This document shows, piece after piece, positions 1-6,626 of a stretch of DNA of 8,449 nucleotides. The stretch lies in NCBI GenBank assembly GCA_964401855.1, contig CAYOAF010000148.1, positions 1-8,449 of the forward strand, in the 5' to 3' direction. The translations under genes and the position numbers were made by a program. Under the pieces are notes generated by a model. It worked only from the letters and a program-made list of their open reading frames with translations. It searched no databases and had not been told where the DNA came from. Positions within the stretch are counted from its first letter, which is position 1, and the number at the start of each line of letters is the position of its first letter. The stretch is from CAJWBT01 sp964401855 (GTDB taxonomy: Bacteria; Chloroflexota; Dehalococcoidia; Lucifugimonadales; UBA3495).

Positions 1-54
1 GAAGCGAAGAATCTCGTTGTTACGCTGAGATTCTTCGCTTCGCTCAGAATGACA
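1..54. repeat. Dispersed palindromic repeat, right-hand part, truncated by window edge
   Basis: A perfect 15-bp inverted repeat lies at 1-15 and 27-41 (GAAGCGAAGAATCTC and its complement) around an 11-nt loop. It is followed by the tail GCTCAGAATGACA at 42-54. The tail suggests the full repeat continues left of the window with the complementary end. A diverged copy of 27-54 occurs at 6625-6652, right after the GIY-YIG gene, matching at about 20 of 28 positions with only transitions as mismatches. From memory, repeats of this sort are common in Dehalococcoidia-type genomes. The palindrome itself is seen directly; any mobility is inference. Confidence 0.8.
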
Positions 55-107
55 ATAACCACCATCAAGTTGGCTGGGCGCCAGTATCTCCTGAATGGCT
101 TGATACC

Positions 108-205
108 CGGTCCGCCGTCCCGGCGAAGGCCGGGACCCATCTAAATCTTCCCTGGATTCCCCTTCCACGGAAGGCCCGCAAAGACGGCCGTGGGGAGGGA
201 ATGGC
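108..205. repeat. REP-like intergenic element with two successive hairpins
   Basis: The first hairpin has a perfect 8-bp stem, GTCCCGGC at 117-124 and GCCGGGAC at 129-136, with a GAAG tetraloop. The second is imperfect, pairing 156-170 with 188-202 at 12 of 15 positions; its three mismatches are transitions. The sequence style (CCCGGCGAAGGCCGGG, then GGATTCC) matches the REP-like elements found between genes in many bacteria. It lies just downstream of the minus-strand CBS/CorC gene, which ends at 247, so it could also shape the 3' end of that transcript. The short reading frame across this stretch (65-247, minus) shows no protein character and is not called. Confidence 0.6.
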
Positions 206-246
206 GCACAATTTCACCGGTGCAAAGCTATTTACAAGACAGTACA

Positions 247-1419
247 CTAGGTGGCTGAAGAGGACGAGTTTCCGGAAGTTCGCTCGATGCGAAGCTTGCG
301 GAGGCGGCGGCCCAGTATCGAGACGACCTCTATTCGCAGGTGGTCCGTGACAATTACATCGCCAACCTGAGGGATCTTGCCCAGGGCCTGGTAGACGTAA
401 CCGCCCACCGTGTCCACGTCCGTGCTGCCAAGCCGGGTGGCCAGCAACTCTTCAACGTCTTCGATAATCACTCCGGCATCCAGCAGCACCGCGCCGTCCG
501 GTAGGTAGACCACCCGGGACTCCCGGGTGCGGGTAAACTCGTCCTCGATCTCGCCGACGATCTCCTCCAGCACGTCTTCCATGGTGACCAACCCCTCGGT
601 TCCCCCATACTCGTCCACCACGATTGCCATTTGGACGCCCCTGTCTTGCAGCTCCTCCAGAAGATCGTCCAGGCGCTTGGTTTCAGGAATGATGAATGCC
701 GGGCGGACGAGATCGCGCAGGCTTGTGCCTGGCCCCCCTCGAGCCAGGACCTCCAGCACCTCCCGGGAGTGGACGATGCCCAGAATGCGGTCGATGGTGT
801 CCTCATATACCGGAAGGCGGCTGTGGCCGCCCTGCGTCATGAGTTCGGCCACCTGGGTCACGGCGGCATCGGCTTCCACCGACACCATGTCCAGGCGGGG
901 CACCATGATTTCTCGGGCGGTGGTAACGTCCAGGCGCAGGATAGACCGAAGCATTTCCCGGTCCCGCTGGTCCAGACTGACCAGGTCGGCTTCGGTGATC
1001 ACCGGCTCCTCCCGCTCCGGGAAGAGGTCTCCGGCAAGGTCTTCTCTGCCCCCGTTGCCAGGGCGGCCGTTGCCTCCCGCGCCGGCCCTGGCGTCTATTC
1101 CGCCCTGTCGGCGAGACGCGATGCATGCAACTGTCCGGTCGACGGCGATCAGTGAAACGAGCAAGCCCAACGCAAGGAGGGAGGCGGGCCACCAGCTTGT
1201 GGTCCCCGTGCTATGGAGCAGCGCGAGGCCCGACAGTGCGGCGGCAATAACGCACCCGTAGGTGAGCCAGGCAAGGATTCGGTTGATCCATTGAGACCGG
1301 CGGGCATTTCTAAGGGAGGAGTTGGCCGGGGTCCTTGAGTAGTGGGCCAGGTTCAGGTAGGAGAACAGCAGGATTGACGCGACGAAAACTGGCGCTGATG
1401 GTAAATAGTCCGTATCCAA
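247..1419 (-). CDS. CBS-pair / CorC_HlyC-type membrane protein (hemolysin-family / CNNM-like)
   Basis: The product has 390 residues. Three hydrophobic segments are visible at about 9-25, 52-69 and 79-101, then a Gly-rich linker (107-125). A tandem CBS pair follows: first CBS about 168-228 with the lead-in IMVPRLDMVSV and HSRLPVYEDTIDRILGIV; second about 236-292 with MAIVVDEYGGTEGLVTMEDV and the helix VLEEIVGEIEDEF. The C-terminal CorC_HlyC domain covers about 300-380. CBS pairs usually bind adenine nucleotides, and the family is linked to Mg/Co ion homeostasis. The membrane part is shorter than a normal DUF21/CNNM domain and lacks a clear GEI-x-PK motif, so transport is not assured. The start is TTG with GGGGG five bases upstream; an in-frame TAG at 1429-1431 excludes a longer form. 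It lies 64 bp downstream of glmU and is probably cotranscribed. Confidence 0.88.
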   Translation of the reverse strand: MDTDYLPSAPVFVASILLFSYLNLAHYSRTPANSSLRNARRSQWINRILAWLTYGCVIAAALSGLALLHSTGTTSWWPASLLALGLLVSLIAVDRTVACIASRRQGGIDARAGAGGNGRPGNGGREDLAGDLFPEREEPVITEADLVSLDQRDREMLRSILRLDVTTAREIMVPRLDMVSVEADAAVTQVAELMTQGGHSRLPVYEDTIDRILGIVHSREVLEVLARGGPGTSLRDLVRPAFIIPETKRLDDLLEELQDRGVQMAIVVDEYGGTEGLVTMEDVLEEIVGEIEDEFTRTRESRVVYLPDGAVLLDAGVIIEDVEELLATRLGSTDVDTVGGYVYQALGKIPQVGDVIVTDHLRIEVVSILGRRLRKLRIERTSGNSSSSAT

Positions 1420-1424
1420 TGCTG

Positions 1425-1430
1425 CCCCCT
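1425..1430 (-). promoter_or_regulatory. Ribosome binding site deciding the TTG start of the CBS/CorC gene
   Basis: On the minus strand AGGGGG lies five bases before the TTG at 1417-1419. The in-frame stop TAG (1429-1431) overlaps it. The site therefore supports TTG as the true start and rules out any upstream start in this frame. Confidence 0.55.
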
Positions 1431-1483
1431 ACCGGACGCCTATGGCCCGGGAAGGGGATCCCGCGGGGGCTACCCCGATTAAG

Positions 1484-2842
1484 TCAGTCGGGTCTATCAT
1501 TCTTGGTATTTATTCTAGCAGGAACACCGACCGCCAGTCTACCTGCCGGGACGTCGCGGGTCACCACCGCTCCCGCGCCGGTGACTGCGCCCGCGCCAAC
1601 GGTAACGGGGGCCACCAGCATCGTGTCGCAGCCGACAAAGGCTCCCGCCCCGATGGTGGTGCGGTGTTTATCTTTGCCATCGTAATTGCAGGTAACCATG
1701 CCCGCGCCCAGGTTGGCGCTGGCTCCGATGGACGCATCGCCCACGTAGCCAAAATGGCCCATCACCGCCCCCGACGCGAACCGGCTCTGTTTGACCTCGA
1801 CGTAGTTGCCGATGTGGACCCTGGATTCCAGGTACGCTCCGGGCCGCAGGTGGCTGAAGGGACCGATGTCTACATCGTCTTCCATCGCCGCCTCTTCCAT
1901 CGCGGACGCCGTCACCCGGCACCGGTGGCCGACCCTCGAGTCCCGGATCGTGGAGCCCGGCCCGATTTCGCACCCTTCACCGATGTTGGTCCGGCCCAAT
2001 AGCATCGTGTTGGGCAGGAGCACCGTGTCTTGGCCGATGGCCACACCGGAGTCGATGAACACGGAAGCCGGGTCGGCCATCGTGACACCCGCCAGCATCC
2101 AGTGCTCGCGGATGCGCTGGCGCTGCACTGCCTCCACCCGGGCGAGTTGGAGACGGTCGTTGACGCCTTGTAGCTCTCCTGGGTCCGAGGCGGTCACCCC
2201 GTGGACCTTCGCGCCGCTCGCCGCACCGATGCTGGCCAGCGAGGTGAGGTACCGCTCGCCGCTGAGGCTCGGCCCCACGCGTTCTAGGTTCTCCCACACC
2301 CAGGGTGATGTGAAGCAGTAGACGCCGCCGTTGAGCTCCACTGATTGCTCGGAAGTCCGCGGGTCATCCGCAGCCTCGACAATGTCGACCACCTGTCCGG
2401 AGTCGTTCCGAACAACCCGGCCCAAGTCGCCGGCCGCGGGGGCGTTGCCCGTGAGCAGGGTCATGTCGTCAGAGGCGGCAACGTGGGACGCTACCAGTGC
2501 CTTGACCGTATCCTCCCGGAGCAGAGGGCAGTCGGCCCCCAGCACCAGGAGGTGGTCCACCGTTCCTTGAAGCAGCTTGGCGGCGTAGCCCAAAGCGTCA
2601 CCCGTCCCCAAAGCTGACGGCTGAGTGACGTACTCCACGTCCGGTCCCAGCAGTTCCCGGACCTCAGAGACTCCGGTGGGAGATACAACTGCCACCAGCC
2701 GCCTGATTCCGAGCTGCCGCAGCAATTCCACCGGGTAGCGAATCATCTCCGTCCCGCAGACGCGGTGCAACACCTTGGGAAGACGGGACCTCATTCTCAC
2801 GCCCATTCCAGCGGCTAGCACAACTCCGGCCCACCGGTCCAT
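1484..2842 (-). CDS. glmU: Bifunctional UDP-GlcNAc pyrophosphorylase / glucosamine-1-phosphate N-acetyltransferase
   Basis: The product has 452 residues, the usual GlmU length. It acetylates glucosamine-1-phosphate and then uridylylates it to UDP-GlcNAc, a cytoplasmic precursor of peptidoglycan and other envelope glycans. The N-terminal uridylyltransferase half carries VVLAAGMGVRMRSRLPKVLH, TQPSALGTGDA, LGADCPLL, ELNGGVY and GVNDRLQLA. The C-terminal left-handed beta-helix half carries HLRPGA, GNYVEVKQS, GHFGYVGDA and NLGAGMVTCNYDG, including the conserved Arg, Lys, His, Tyr and Asn of the acetyltransferase site. Small departures are V for T in the AAGxGTRM loop and D for H in GTGHA. The ATG at 2842 is preferred because GAGAGG sits seven bases upstream; a GTG at 2881 would add 13 residues with no family counterpart. 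The CBS/CorC gene follows in the same direction. Confidence 0.96.
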   Translation of the reverse strand: MDRWAGVVLAAGMGVRMRSRLPKVLHRVCGTEMIRYPVELLRQLGIRRLVAVVSPTGVSEVRELLGPDVEYVTQPSALGTGDALGYAAKLLQGTVDHLLVLGADCPLLREDTVKALVASHVAASDDMTLLTGNAPAAGDLGRVVRNDSGQVVDIVEAADDPRTSEQSVELNGGVYCFTSPWVWENLERVGPSLSGERYLTSLASIGAASGAKVHGVTASDPGELQGVNDRLQLARVEAVQRQRIREHWMLAGVTMADPASVFIDSGVAIGQDTVLLPNTMLLGRTNIGEGCEIGPGSTIRDSRVGHRCRVTASAMEEAAMEDDVDIGPFSHLRPGAYLESRVHIGNYVEVKQSRFASGAVMGHFGYVGDASIGASANLGAGMVTCNYDGKDKHRTTIGAGAFVGCDTMLVAPVTVGAGAVTGAGAVVTRDVPAGRLAVGVPARINTKNDRPD

Positions 2843-2959
2843 CACGACACCTCTCGAAGAAACTAACAGGGCGGGGTCCACGCCGGCGAATCCGCCCCAA
2901 CGTGCTGTCCGGCCCTGCGCCCGGGCCCCGTGGGGCCATCCCCGGGAACCCAGCGCCTA

Positions 2960-2968
2960 ATTATACCA
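2960..2968 (-). promoter_or_regulatory. Extended -10 promoter upstream of glmU
   Basis: Read on the minus strand this is TGGTATAAT, a perfect TATAAT preceded by the TGn extension. No good -35 is seen at 17 bp, which is typical of extended -10 promoters. It would start transcription near 2952 and leave a leader of about 110 nt before the glmU ATG. It is the only strong AT-rich site in an otherwise GC-rich spacer. Confidence 0.55.
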
Positions 2969-3429
2969 GTGAGAGAGGCGGTACACCGGCCAGGATTACT
3001 TCTGTCATGACCTTCGGTGGCGGTCTTGAAGCAACCCACCAAGGGGGAGCCGCCGGCGCCGCGGGATACGAGAATCGGCGGGCGGAAATCGCCGGGGTCC
3101 TCCAGAAAGAAGGCCGGTAAGCCAGCAGGGGTGGCCCGCTGCTAGCGGACCACCCCTGCCTGATCTCATTGTTCGGCCCGCCCGGAAAGGCGCGCCCCGT
3201 GCACTGATCTTCCAAACAGAGTCTGGTAGCCGGTGTGCCTTGCGGTGAGTTTCGTTGGACCCAGCGACAGCGGGACAGGCCCCGCCAAGTCAGCCAAGGA
3301 CCCGTGAGCCAACTTCCAGGCGTTGGCAAGCCAATGGCGACAAGCCAGAGTCGATGGCGCTCGCCCAAGAAAGTGCCGGTACCGGCCGCAAGCGCTCTTG
3401 AAGCGCGTTCAGCACGTTCAGGAGGTGCG
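2969..3429. other. Intergenic region without a convincing gene
   Basis: Reading frames here on both strands lack recognisable domains. One small plus-strand frame, 3007-3120 (37 codons, Gly/Ala-rich), ends five bases before the hairpin at 3125. The placement is gene-like, but AGGA lies 11 bases before its ATG, the product is not recognised, and it is not called. Near the end of the coiled-coil gene are a perfect 12-bp palindrome GCCGGTACCGGC (3375-3386) and a short inverted repeat GCGCT-N5-AGCGC (3392-3406). Read on the minus strand these lie just past the stop at 3430 and are followed by a short T-rich stretch, so weak termination there is possible. Confidence 0.5.
3125..3159. terminator. 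Strong GC-rich hairpin, possible bidirectional transcription barrier
   Basis: A 16-bp stem pairs 3125-3140 with 3144-3159 around a GCT loop, with a single C/A mismatch (3135 with 3149). It lies between the minus-strand coiled-coil gene remnant and the glmU promoter, where it could stop read-through from upstream. No T-tract follows on either strand, so it is not a textbook intrinsic terminator. An RNA processing or structural role is equally possible. Confidence 0.45.
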
Positions 3430-4444
3430 TTAGCTGGCGGCCTTCACACTCCGGGCCTGCTCCCTTCCGTTGCTGGAAACTGTGGACTGCACTGGCTTCG
3501 AGGGCGCCTTGGAAGCCACCGGCTCGACGCTTGTGGTTTGGGCCGGCTTCTTTTCGTTGCTGGAAACTGTGGACCGCACCGGCTTCGAGGGCGCCTTGGA
3601 AGCCACCGGCTGAACGCTCGTGGTTTGGACCAATTCCGCGGTTGTTGCGCCGTTGGTAGATTCAGTGGGAACGGTGTTGCCGCTGGTGCTTTGCCCCGGT
3701 GAGACGCTAGCCTGGTCCGGTTGCTCATCGACCTGCATCAGGATGTCGTGCGACCATGCTTTGAGCCGGGCTGCGTCGGTGTATATCCGCTGCGCCTCGA
3801 GTTTCTCCCGGATTGCGCGAGCCTGGGTTAGAATCCCCTGGGCCTCCAACCATGCCTGGCCTTTGAGGTCCGTTCACACCCGCTCCGACTCCGTGCGGCC
3901 TCGTTCCGCTTGCATGCGGGCTGTCTCCAGAATACCCCGGGACACTCGATGGGCGTCGGCGAGAATCCGTTCTCGGCCGGCTTCCGCATGGGCTTCGATG
4001 GACTCGGCCCGGCCCCGGCGCGGCCTTGGCTTCGGCGTGCTTGGCTTCCGCCTCAGCTTCCAGGCGCTTGGCGTTTTGGTGGACGGCGCGCCCGTCGGTT
4101 CCCGCCATGGTTCTGATTGACTCAGCCTGCTTCAGCTCGGCCTGAGCTTCGGAGTGCCATGTGTCAGCCTCAGCTTCCAGACGCTTGGCATTCTGTAGGG
4201 CGTTATTCCCGCTGAGGAGGAGTTCCTGACATTTCTCTCTGGTAGCCTCCAAGATCTCCTCGGCTACCTTTTGACGTGCCGTTTCTGCCTGGTCACGTGT
4301 GGCTGTTGTCAGAGTGAGCCAGGTCTCAACCTCGGGATCGCATTCATCACTGTGCTCCCAAGCGCTCGACGCCTCTGGGGTTGTTTCCAAAAAAGGAGGG
4401 GCTGATCCGGCCGGCCACGTGCTTTGGCTATTGTTGATGTCCAT
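3430..4444 (-). pseudogene. Broken alanine/glutamate-rich coiled-coil protein gene (one frameshift, one in-frame TGA)
   Basis: Repaired, the gene would encode about 337 residues. An acidic N-terminus (about 1-50) is followed by a long Ala/Glu/Lys/Arg coiled coil (about 55-235) and a Ser/Thr/Pro-rich tail. Residues from 3725-4444 stay in one frame until about 4013-4016, a run of four C on the plus strand, where coiled-coil character jumps to another frame. Removing one base there gives KAAPGRAESIEAHAEAG. This aligns the second copy of an internal repeat (QNAKRLEAEA-N12-RAESI) exactly with the first (QNAKRLEAEA-N12-QAESI), so the shift is well supported. The new frame meets TGA at 3874-3876 (about codon 190) and then continues as coil and tail to 3430. 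The start ATG at 4444 (or TTG at 4447) follows AAAGGGGG. The function is unknown; the coil resembles DivIVA-like or ATP-synthase-b-like helices only in composition. It could instead be intact if the reads are wrong. Confidence 0.6.
3460..3631 (-). repeat. Two tandem 87-bp units in the coiled-coil gene tail
   Basis: Copies at about 3460-3544 and 3547-3631 are nearly identical with a period of exactly 87 bp, or 29 codons. Each encodes a Ser/Thr/Pro/Lys-rich unit beginning QTTSV and containing PVASKAPSKPV and STVSSN. The period is a multiple of three and the reading frame is kept across both copies. This supports the frame of the downstream part of the broken gene as truly coding in origin. Confidence 0.85.
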
Positions 4445-4447
4445 CAA

Positions 4448-4726
4448 TGTATTCCCCCTTTCCGCTCTTGCTACGAGATCTTGCCTGGAGATTCACCTAA
4501 CGGTGCTACATGCCGGCGCGCCGAGGCACTCCGCAATGGCCTGTCGAAAAAGCCTGAGATAGACCGCGCCAGGCGCGGCGCGGCTCCACGGTGTTGACTT
4601 TGCCGGGATGGCCAAAAGGGAGCGTCTCTTCAATGTTATGACTATTGGGCCTGGGACGAACAAGGTGCGGCCACTCCATCCGTCCCAGGCTGGTCTCTCG
4701 GACGGGACCGCTGGAGCGCCGGTGCG
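4448..4726. other. Divergent intergenic spacer between the coiled-coil gene and amidase
   Basis: No gene is supported here; the short minus-strand frames are Arg-rich and lack domains. The stretch holds a near-palindrome CCGCGCC-A-GGCGCGG at 4564-4578 and a separate 10-bp inverted repeat at 4649-4690. A TTGACT at 4594-4599 resembles a -35 box but has no matching -10 at 17 bp, so it is not called as a promoter. Confidence 0.5.
4649..4690. repeat. Perfect 10-bp inverted repeat, possible operator or leader hairpin
   Basis: GCCTGGGACG at 4649-4658 and CGTCCCAGGC at 4681-4690 are exact complements separated by 22 bases. They sit about 37 bp upstream of the -35 box of the predicted amidase promoter. 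A regulator could bind both arms, or the arms could form a stem in a longer transcript. No regulator gene is visible in the window. Confidence 0.45.
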
Positions 4727-4755
4727 TTGACAACCCACCCTCACACCGGCACAAT
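4727..4755 (+). promoter_or_regulatory. Sigma-70-type promoter for the amidase gene
   Basis: A consensus -35 TTGACA at 4727-4732 is followed by a 17-bp spacer and CACAAT at 4750-4755, which matches TATAAT at four of six positions. Transcription would begin near 4762, about 38 bases before the ATG at 4800. An AGGAG ribosome binding site at 4785-4789 follows, ten bases from the start codon. Confidence 0.5.
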
Positions 4756-4799
4756 GGCCCTGAACTCACCCGGACCTTGAGCCCAGGAGCCGACGTGAA

Positions 4800-6215
4800 A
4801 TGGAAAAAGCTCAGCTACCATTCTTGTCCGCTACCGAACTGGCCGCATTGATCAAAAGCCGGGAGGTCTCGCCAGTTGAAGCGGCTGAAGCCTATCTGGA
4901 CCGCATCGATCAGATAGACGGTCAACTCAGCTCCTACATCACCGTGTGCCGCGACGAGGCCCTGACCGACGCCCGCCAGGCGGAGCGGGAGATCGCCTCC
5001 GGCGGATACCGGGGGCCGATGCACGGCGTGCCGGTGGCGGTGAAGGACCAGCTCAACACCAAAGGCATCCGGACCACGGGCGGCTCATCGATTCTCAAGG
5101 ATTTCGTTCCCGACGAAGACGCCACCGTGATAGCAAACCTCCGCAGCGCGGGCGCGGTGCTTCTGGGCAAGCTCAACATGAGCGAGTACGCCATGGGAGA
5201 CGCTTTCCACCACCCGTACGGGAGGCCTCGCAACCCCTGGGACCTGACTCGCAACCCGGGCACCTCCAGCAGCGGGTCCGGGGCTGCCACCGCGGCCTCA
5301 TTGTGCGCCACCTCCCTGGGCGAGGACACCGGCGGCTCCATCCGGGGCCCGGCGGCTTTCTGCGGGCTGGTGGGCATCCGTCCCAGCTGGGGGAGGGTCA
5401 GCCGCTATGGCGTTCTGGGGGCCACCTGGTCCATGGATACGGTCGGCCCTATTTCGCGGACTGCGGCCGACTGCGCCATGACCCTCGGTGCCATCGCCGG
5501 GTGTGATCCGAAGGACCCATACACCTGGGACACCCCGGTGCCCGACTACCTGGCCATGCTCAACGGCGAAATCCGGGGGCTCAAGGTGAGAGTGGTCCGG
5601 GAACGGGTGTACACCGACGCCGTGGAGCCAGAGGTGCGGGAGAGCGTGGTAAAGGCCATCTCGGTCCTGGGCGAGTTGGGCGCGGTTGTCGAGGAGGTCT
5701 CCATACCCCTTATCGCGGACTCGGCGGTAATCTCCTCAGCCCTCATCATGGTGGACTGCGCGGTGGTGCACCGTAGGGGCATCGACGAGTACCTGGACCA
5801 GTACGACCACAACAATCAGATCCGCCTGTTGACCGGGTGTATCATGCCCGCCCAGGCCCACCAGAAGGCGACCCGGCTCCGGGAAGTGATGCGCCAGCAG
5901 GTTCTCGACGCCCTGGAGGGCGTGGACGTGCTGGTCATGCCCACTTCGTCGATCCCGGCCTCCCTCATCCCCACCCGGTCTGGGGTCGGCAGCAAGCAGG
6001 AGGTGCTGGACATCCTATCCGGACGCCGGAGCTTCACCAATCCCTTCAACCTGGCCAACGTGCCGGCGCTGTCGGTCAACTGCGGCTTCACCTCTCAGGA
6101 CCTTCCCGTGGGCCTCCAGGTAATCGGCAAGCCTTTTGACGAGGCAACCCTGTTCCGGGTGGCCGACGCCTACGAGCAAGCCACCGACTGGCACACCCGC
6201 CGGCCGCCGGTGTAG
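4800..6215 (+). CDS. Amidase-signature family hydrolase (GatA-like)
   Basis: The product has 471 residues, a normal length for the family, and is probably cytoplasmic because no signal peptide or membrane helix is seen. Amidase-signature enzymes hydrolyse or transfer amide nitrogen with a Ser-cisSer-Lys triad. All three residues are visible: Lys82 in VAVKDQ, cis-Ser156 in NPGTSSSGSGAA, and nucleophile Ser180 in LGEDTGGSIRGPAAFCG. The spacings fit GatA-type enzymes. The core runs about 25-455, ending with LPVGLQVIGKPFDEATLF. It resembles the GatA subunit of the tRNA amidotransferase, but no gatB or gatC lies nearby and the Gly to Thr change in the cis-Ser loop is atypical. A stand-alone amidase is therefore preferred, with substrate unknown. 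The start is supported by AGGAG at 4785. A second, partial paralog lies at 7977. Confidence 0.92.
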   Translation: MEKAQLPFLSATELAALIKSREVSPVEAAEAYLDRIDQIDGQLSSYITVCRDEALTDARQAEREIASGGYRGPMHGVPVAVKDQLNTKGIRTTGGSSILKDFVPDEDATVIANLRSAGAVLLGKLNMSEYAMGDAFHHPYGRPRNPWDLTRNPGTSSSGSGAATAASLCATSLGEDTGGSIRGPAAFCGLVGIRPSWGRVSRYGVLGATWSMDTVGPISRTAADCAMTLGAIAGCDPKDPYTWDTPVPDYLAMLNGEIRGLKVRVVRERVYTDAVEPEVRESVVKAISVLGELGAVVEEVSIPLIADSAVISSALIMVDCAVVHRRGIDEYLDQYDHNNQIRLLTGCIMPAQAHQKATRLREVMRQQVLDALEGVDVLVMPTSSIPASLIPTRSGVGSKQEVLDILSGRRSFTNPFNLANVPALSVNCGFTSQDLPVGLQVIGKPFDEATLFRVADAYEQATDWHTRRPPV

Positions 6216-6218
6216 AGC

Positions 6219-6239
6219 GGTCAGCGTTCAGTGGTCAGC
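6219..6239. repeat. Three tandem degenerate heptamers (GKTCAGY)
   Basis: GGTCAGC, GTTCAGT and GGTCAGC follow one another immediately after the amidase stop codon. Short arrays of this kind are a familiar non-coding repeat in many bacterial genomes, from memory. The array abuts the palindrome and GIY-YIG cassette that follow. Confidence 0.55.
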
Positions 6240-6264
6240 CCTGGTTTGAAGCCGGGCGCCCTCC

Positions 6265-6309
6265 CCCACTGTCATTCCGAGGAGCGGAGCGACGAGGAAT
6301 GACAGTGGG
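6265..6309. repeat. Palindromic repeat at the left end of the GIY-YIG cassette
   Basis: A perfect 14-bp inverted repeat pairs 6265-6278 (CCCACTGTCATTCC) with 6296-6309, around a 17-nt GA-rich loop. The motif TGTCATTCCGAG within it is the complement-type partner of the repeat tails at 43-54 and 6641-6652. It could also act as the 3' structure of the amidase transcript, which ended 50 bp earlier. Confidence 0.8.
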
Positions 6310-6320
6310 CAAAGGACCAA

Positions 6321-6626
6321 CTGGTACGCCAGTACTACGTTTACATAACGGCCAGCCGTGCCAGGACCCTTTACATTGGCGTGACCAATGACCTGGAACG
6401 CCGGGTGTTCGAGCATAAACAGGGACACCCTGAGGGCTTCACGAGCAAGTACCACGTTACCAAGCTGGTGTACCACGATTCGACCTCCGATGTTGGTAGT
6501 GCTATCGCGCGGGAGAAAGAACTCAAGGGCTGGCGGCGGAGCAAGAAGGTGGCGCTGGTCGAATCGGTGAACCCCGAATGGAGAGACTTGGCCCTCCGTT
6601 GGTATGGCAATGACCCGTGGACCTGA
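6321..6626 (+). CDS. Small GIY-YIG nuclease domain protein (non-canonical start)
   Basis: About 101 residues covering a complete GIY-YIG fold: YYVYI (about 5-9) and LYIGV (17-21) are the two signature strands, NDLERRVFEH carries the catalytic Arg (27/28) and His32, and AIAREKELKGW carries the metal-binding Glu (65). The end VALVESVNPEWRDLA is typical of single-domain bacterial members of the UvrC/GIY-YIG superfamily, whose roles are poorly known. The frame is open from 6303 but has no ATG, GTG or TTG before the signature. CTG at 6321, where relatives have Met, is the best start, with AAAGGA four bases before it. The GTG at 6381 would delete the first motif. The gene may thus be weakly expressed or start-codon-dead. 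It is flanked by palindromic repeats and its stop codon lies within the right one. Confidence 0.72.
   Translation: MVRQYYVYITASRARTLYIGVTNDLERRVFEHKQGHPEGFTSKYHVTKLVYHDSTSDVGSAIAREKELKGWRRSKKVALVESVNPEWRDLALRWYGNDPWT

Noticed and set aside
527..1261. Long plus-strand open frame of 244 codons
   Set aside because: It is antisense to the CBS/CorC gene, is Ser/Arg-rich without domains, and arises from GC-rich codon structure on the other strand.
3121..3165. T-box-like element, because the GGGGTGGTCCGC of the hairpin recalls the T-box antiterminator motif
   Set aside because: No specifier stem or other T-box parts are visible, no aminoacyl-tRNA synthetase or amino-acid gene follows, and the motif is explained by the simple hairpin.
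2961..3368. Minus-strand frame of 135 codons upstream of glmU
   Set aside because: It crosses the strong hairpin and the -10 box, shows no domain, has odd Trp/Pro/Arg composition and no good ribosome site.
3620..4120. Plus-strand frame of 166 codons opposite the coiled-coil gene
   Set aside because: Its Arg/Ser-rich sequence is the antisense shadow of the repeated Ala/Glu codons on the minus strand.
4594..4622. TTGACT as a -35 box for an additional promoter
   Set aside because: The sequence 17 bp downstream is AGGGAG, not a -10 element.
6216..6320. CRISPR-like or array structure after the amidase
   Set aside because: The heptamers and palindrome do not form evenly spaced direct repeats with unique spacers.
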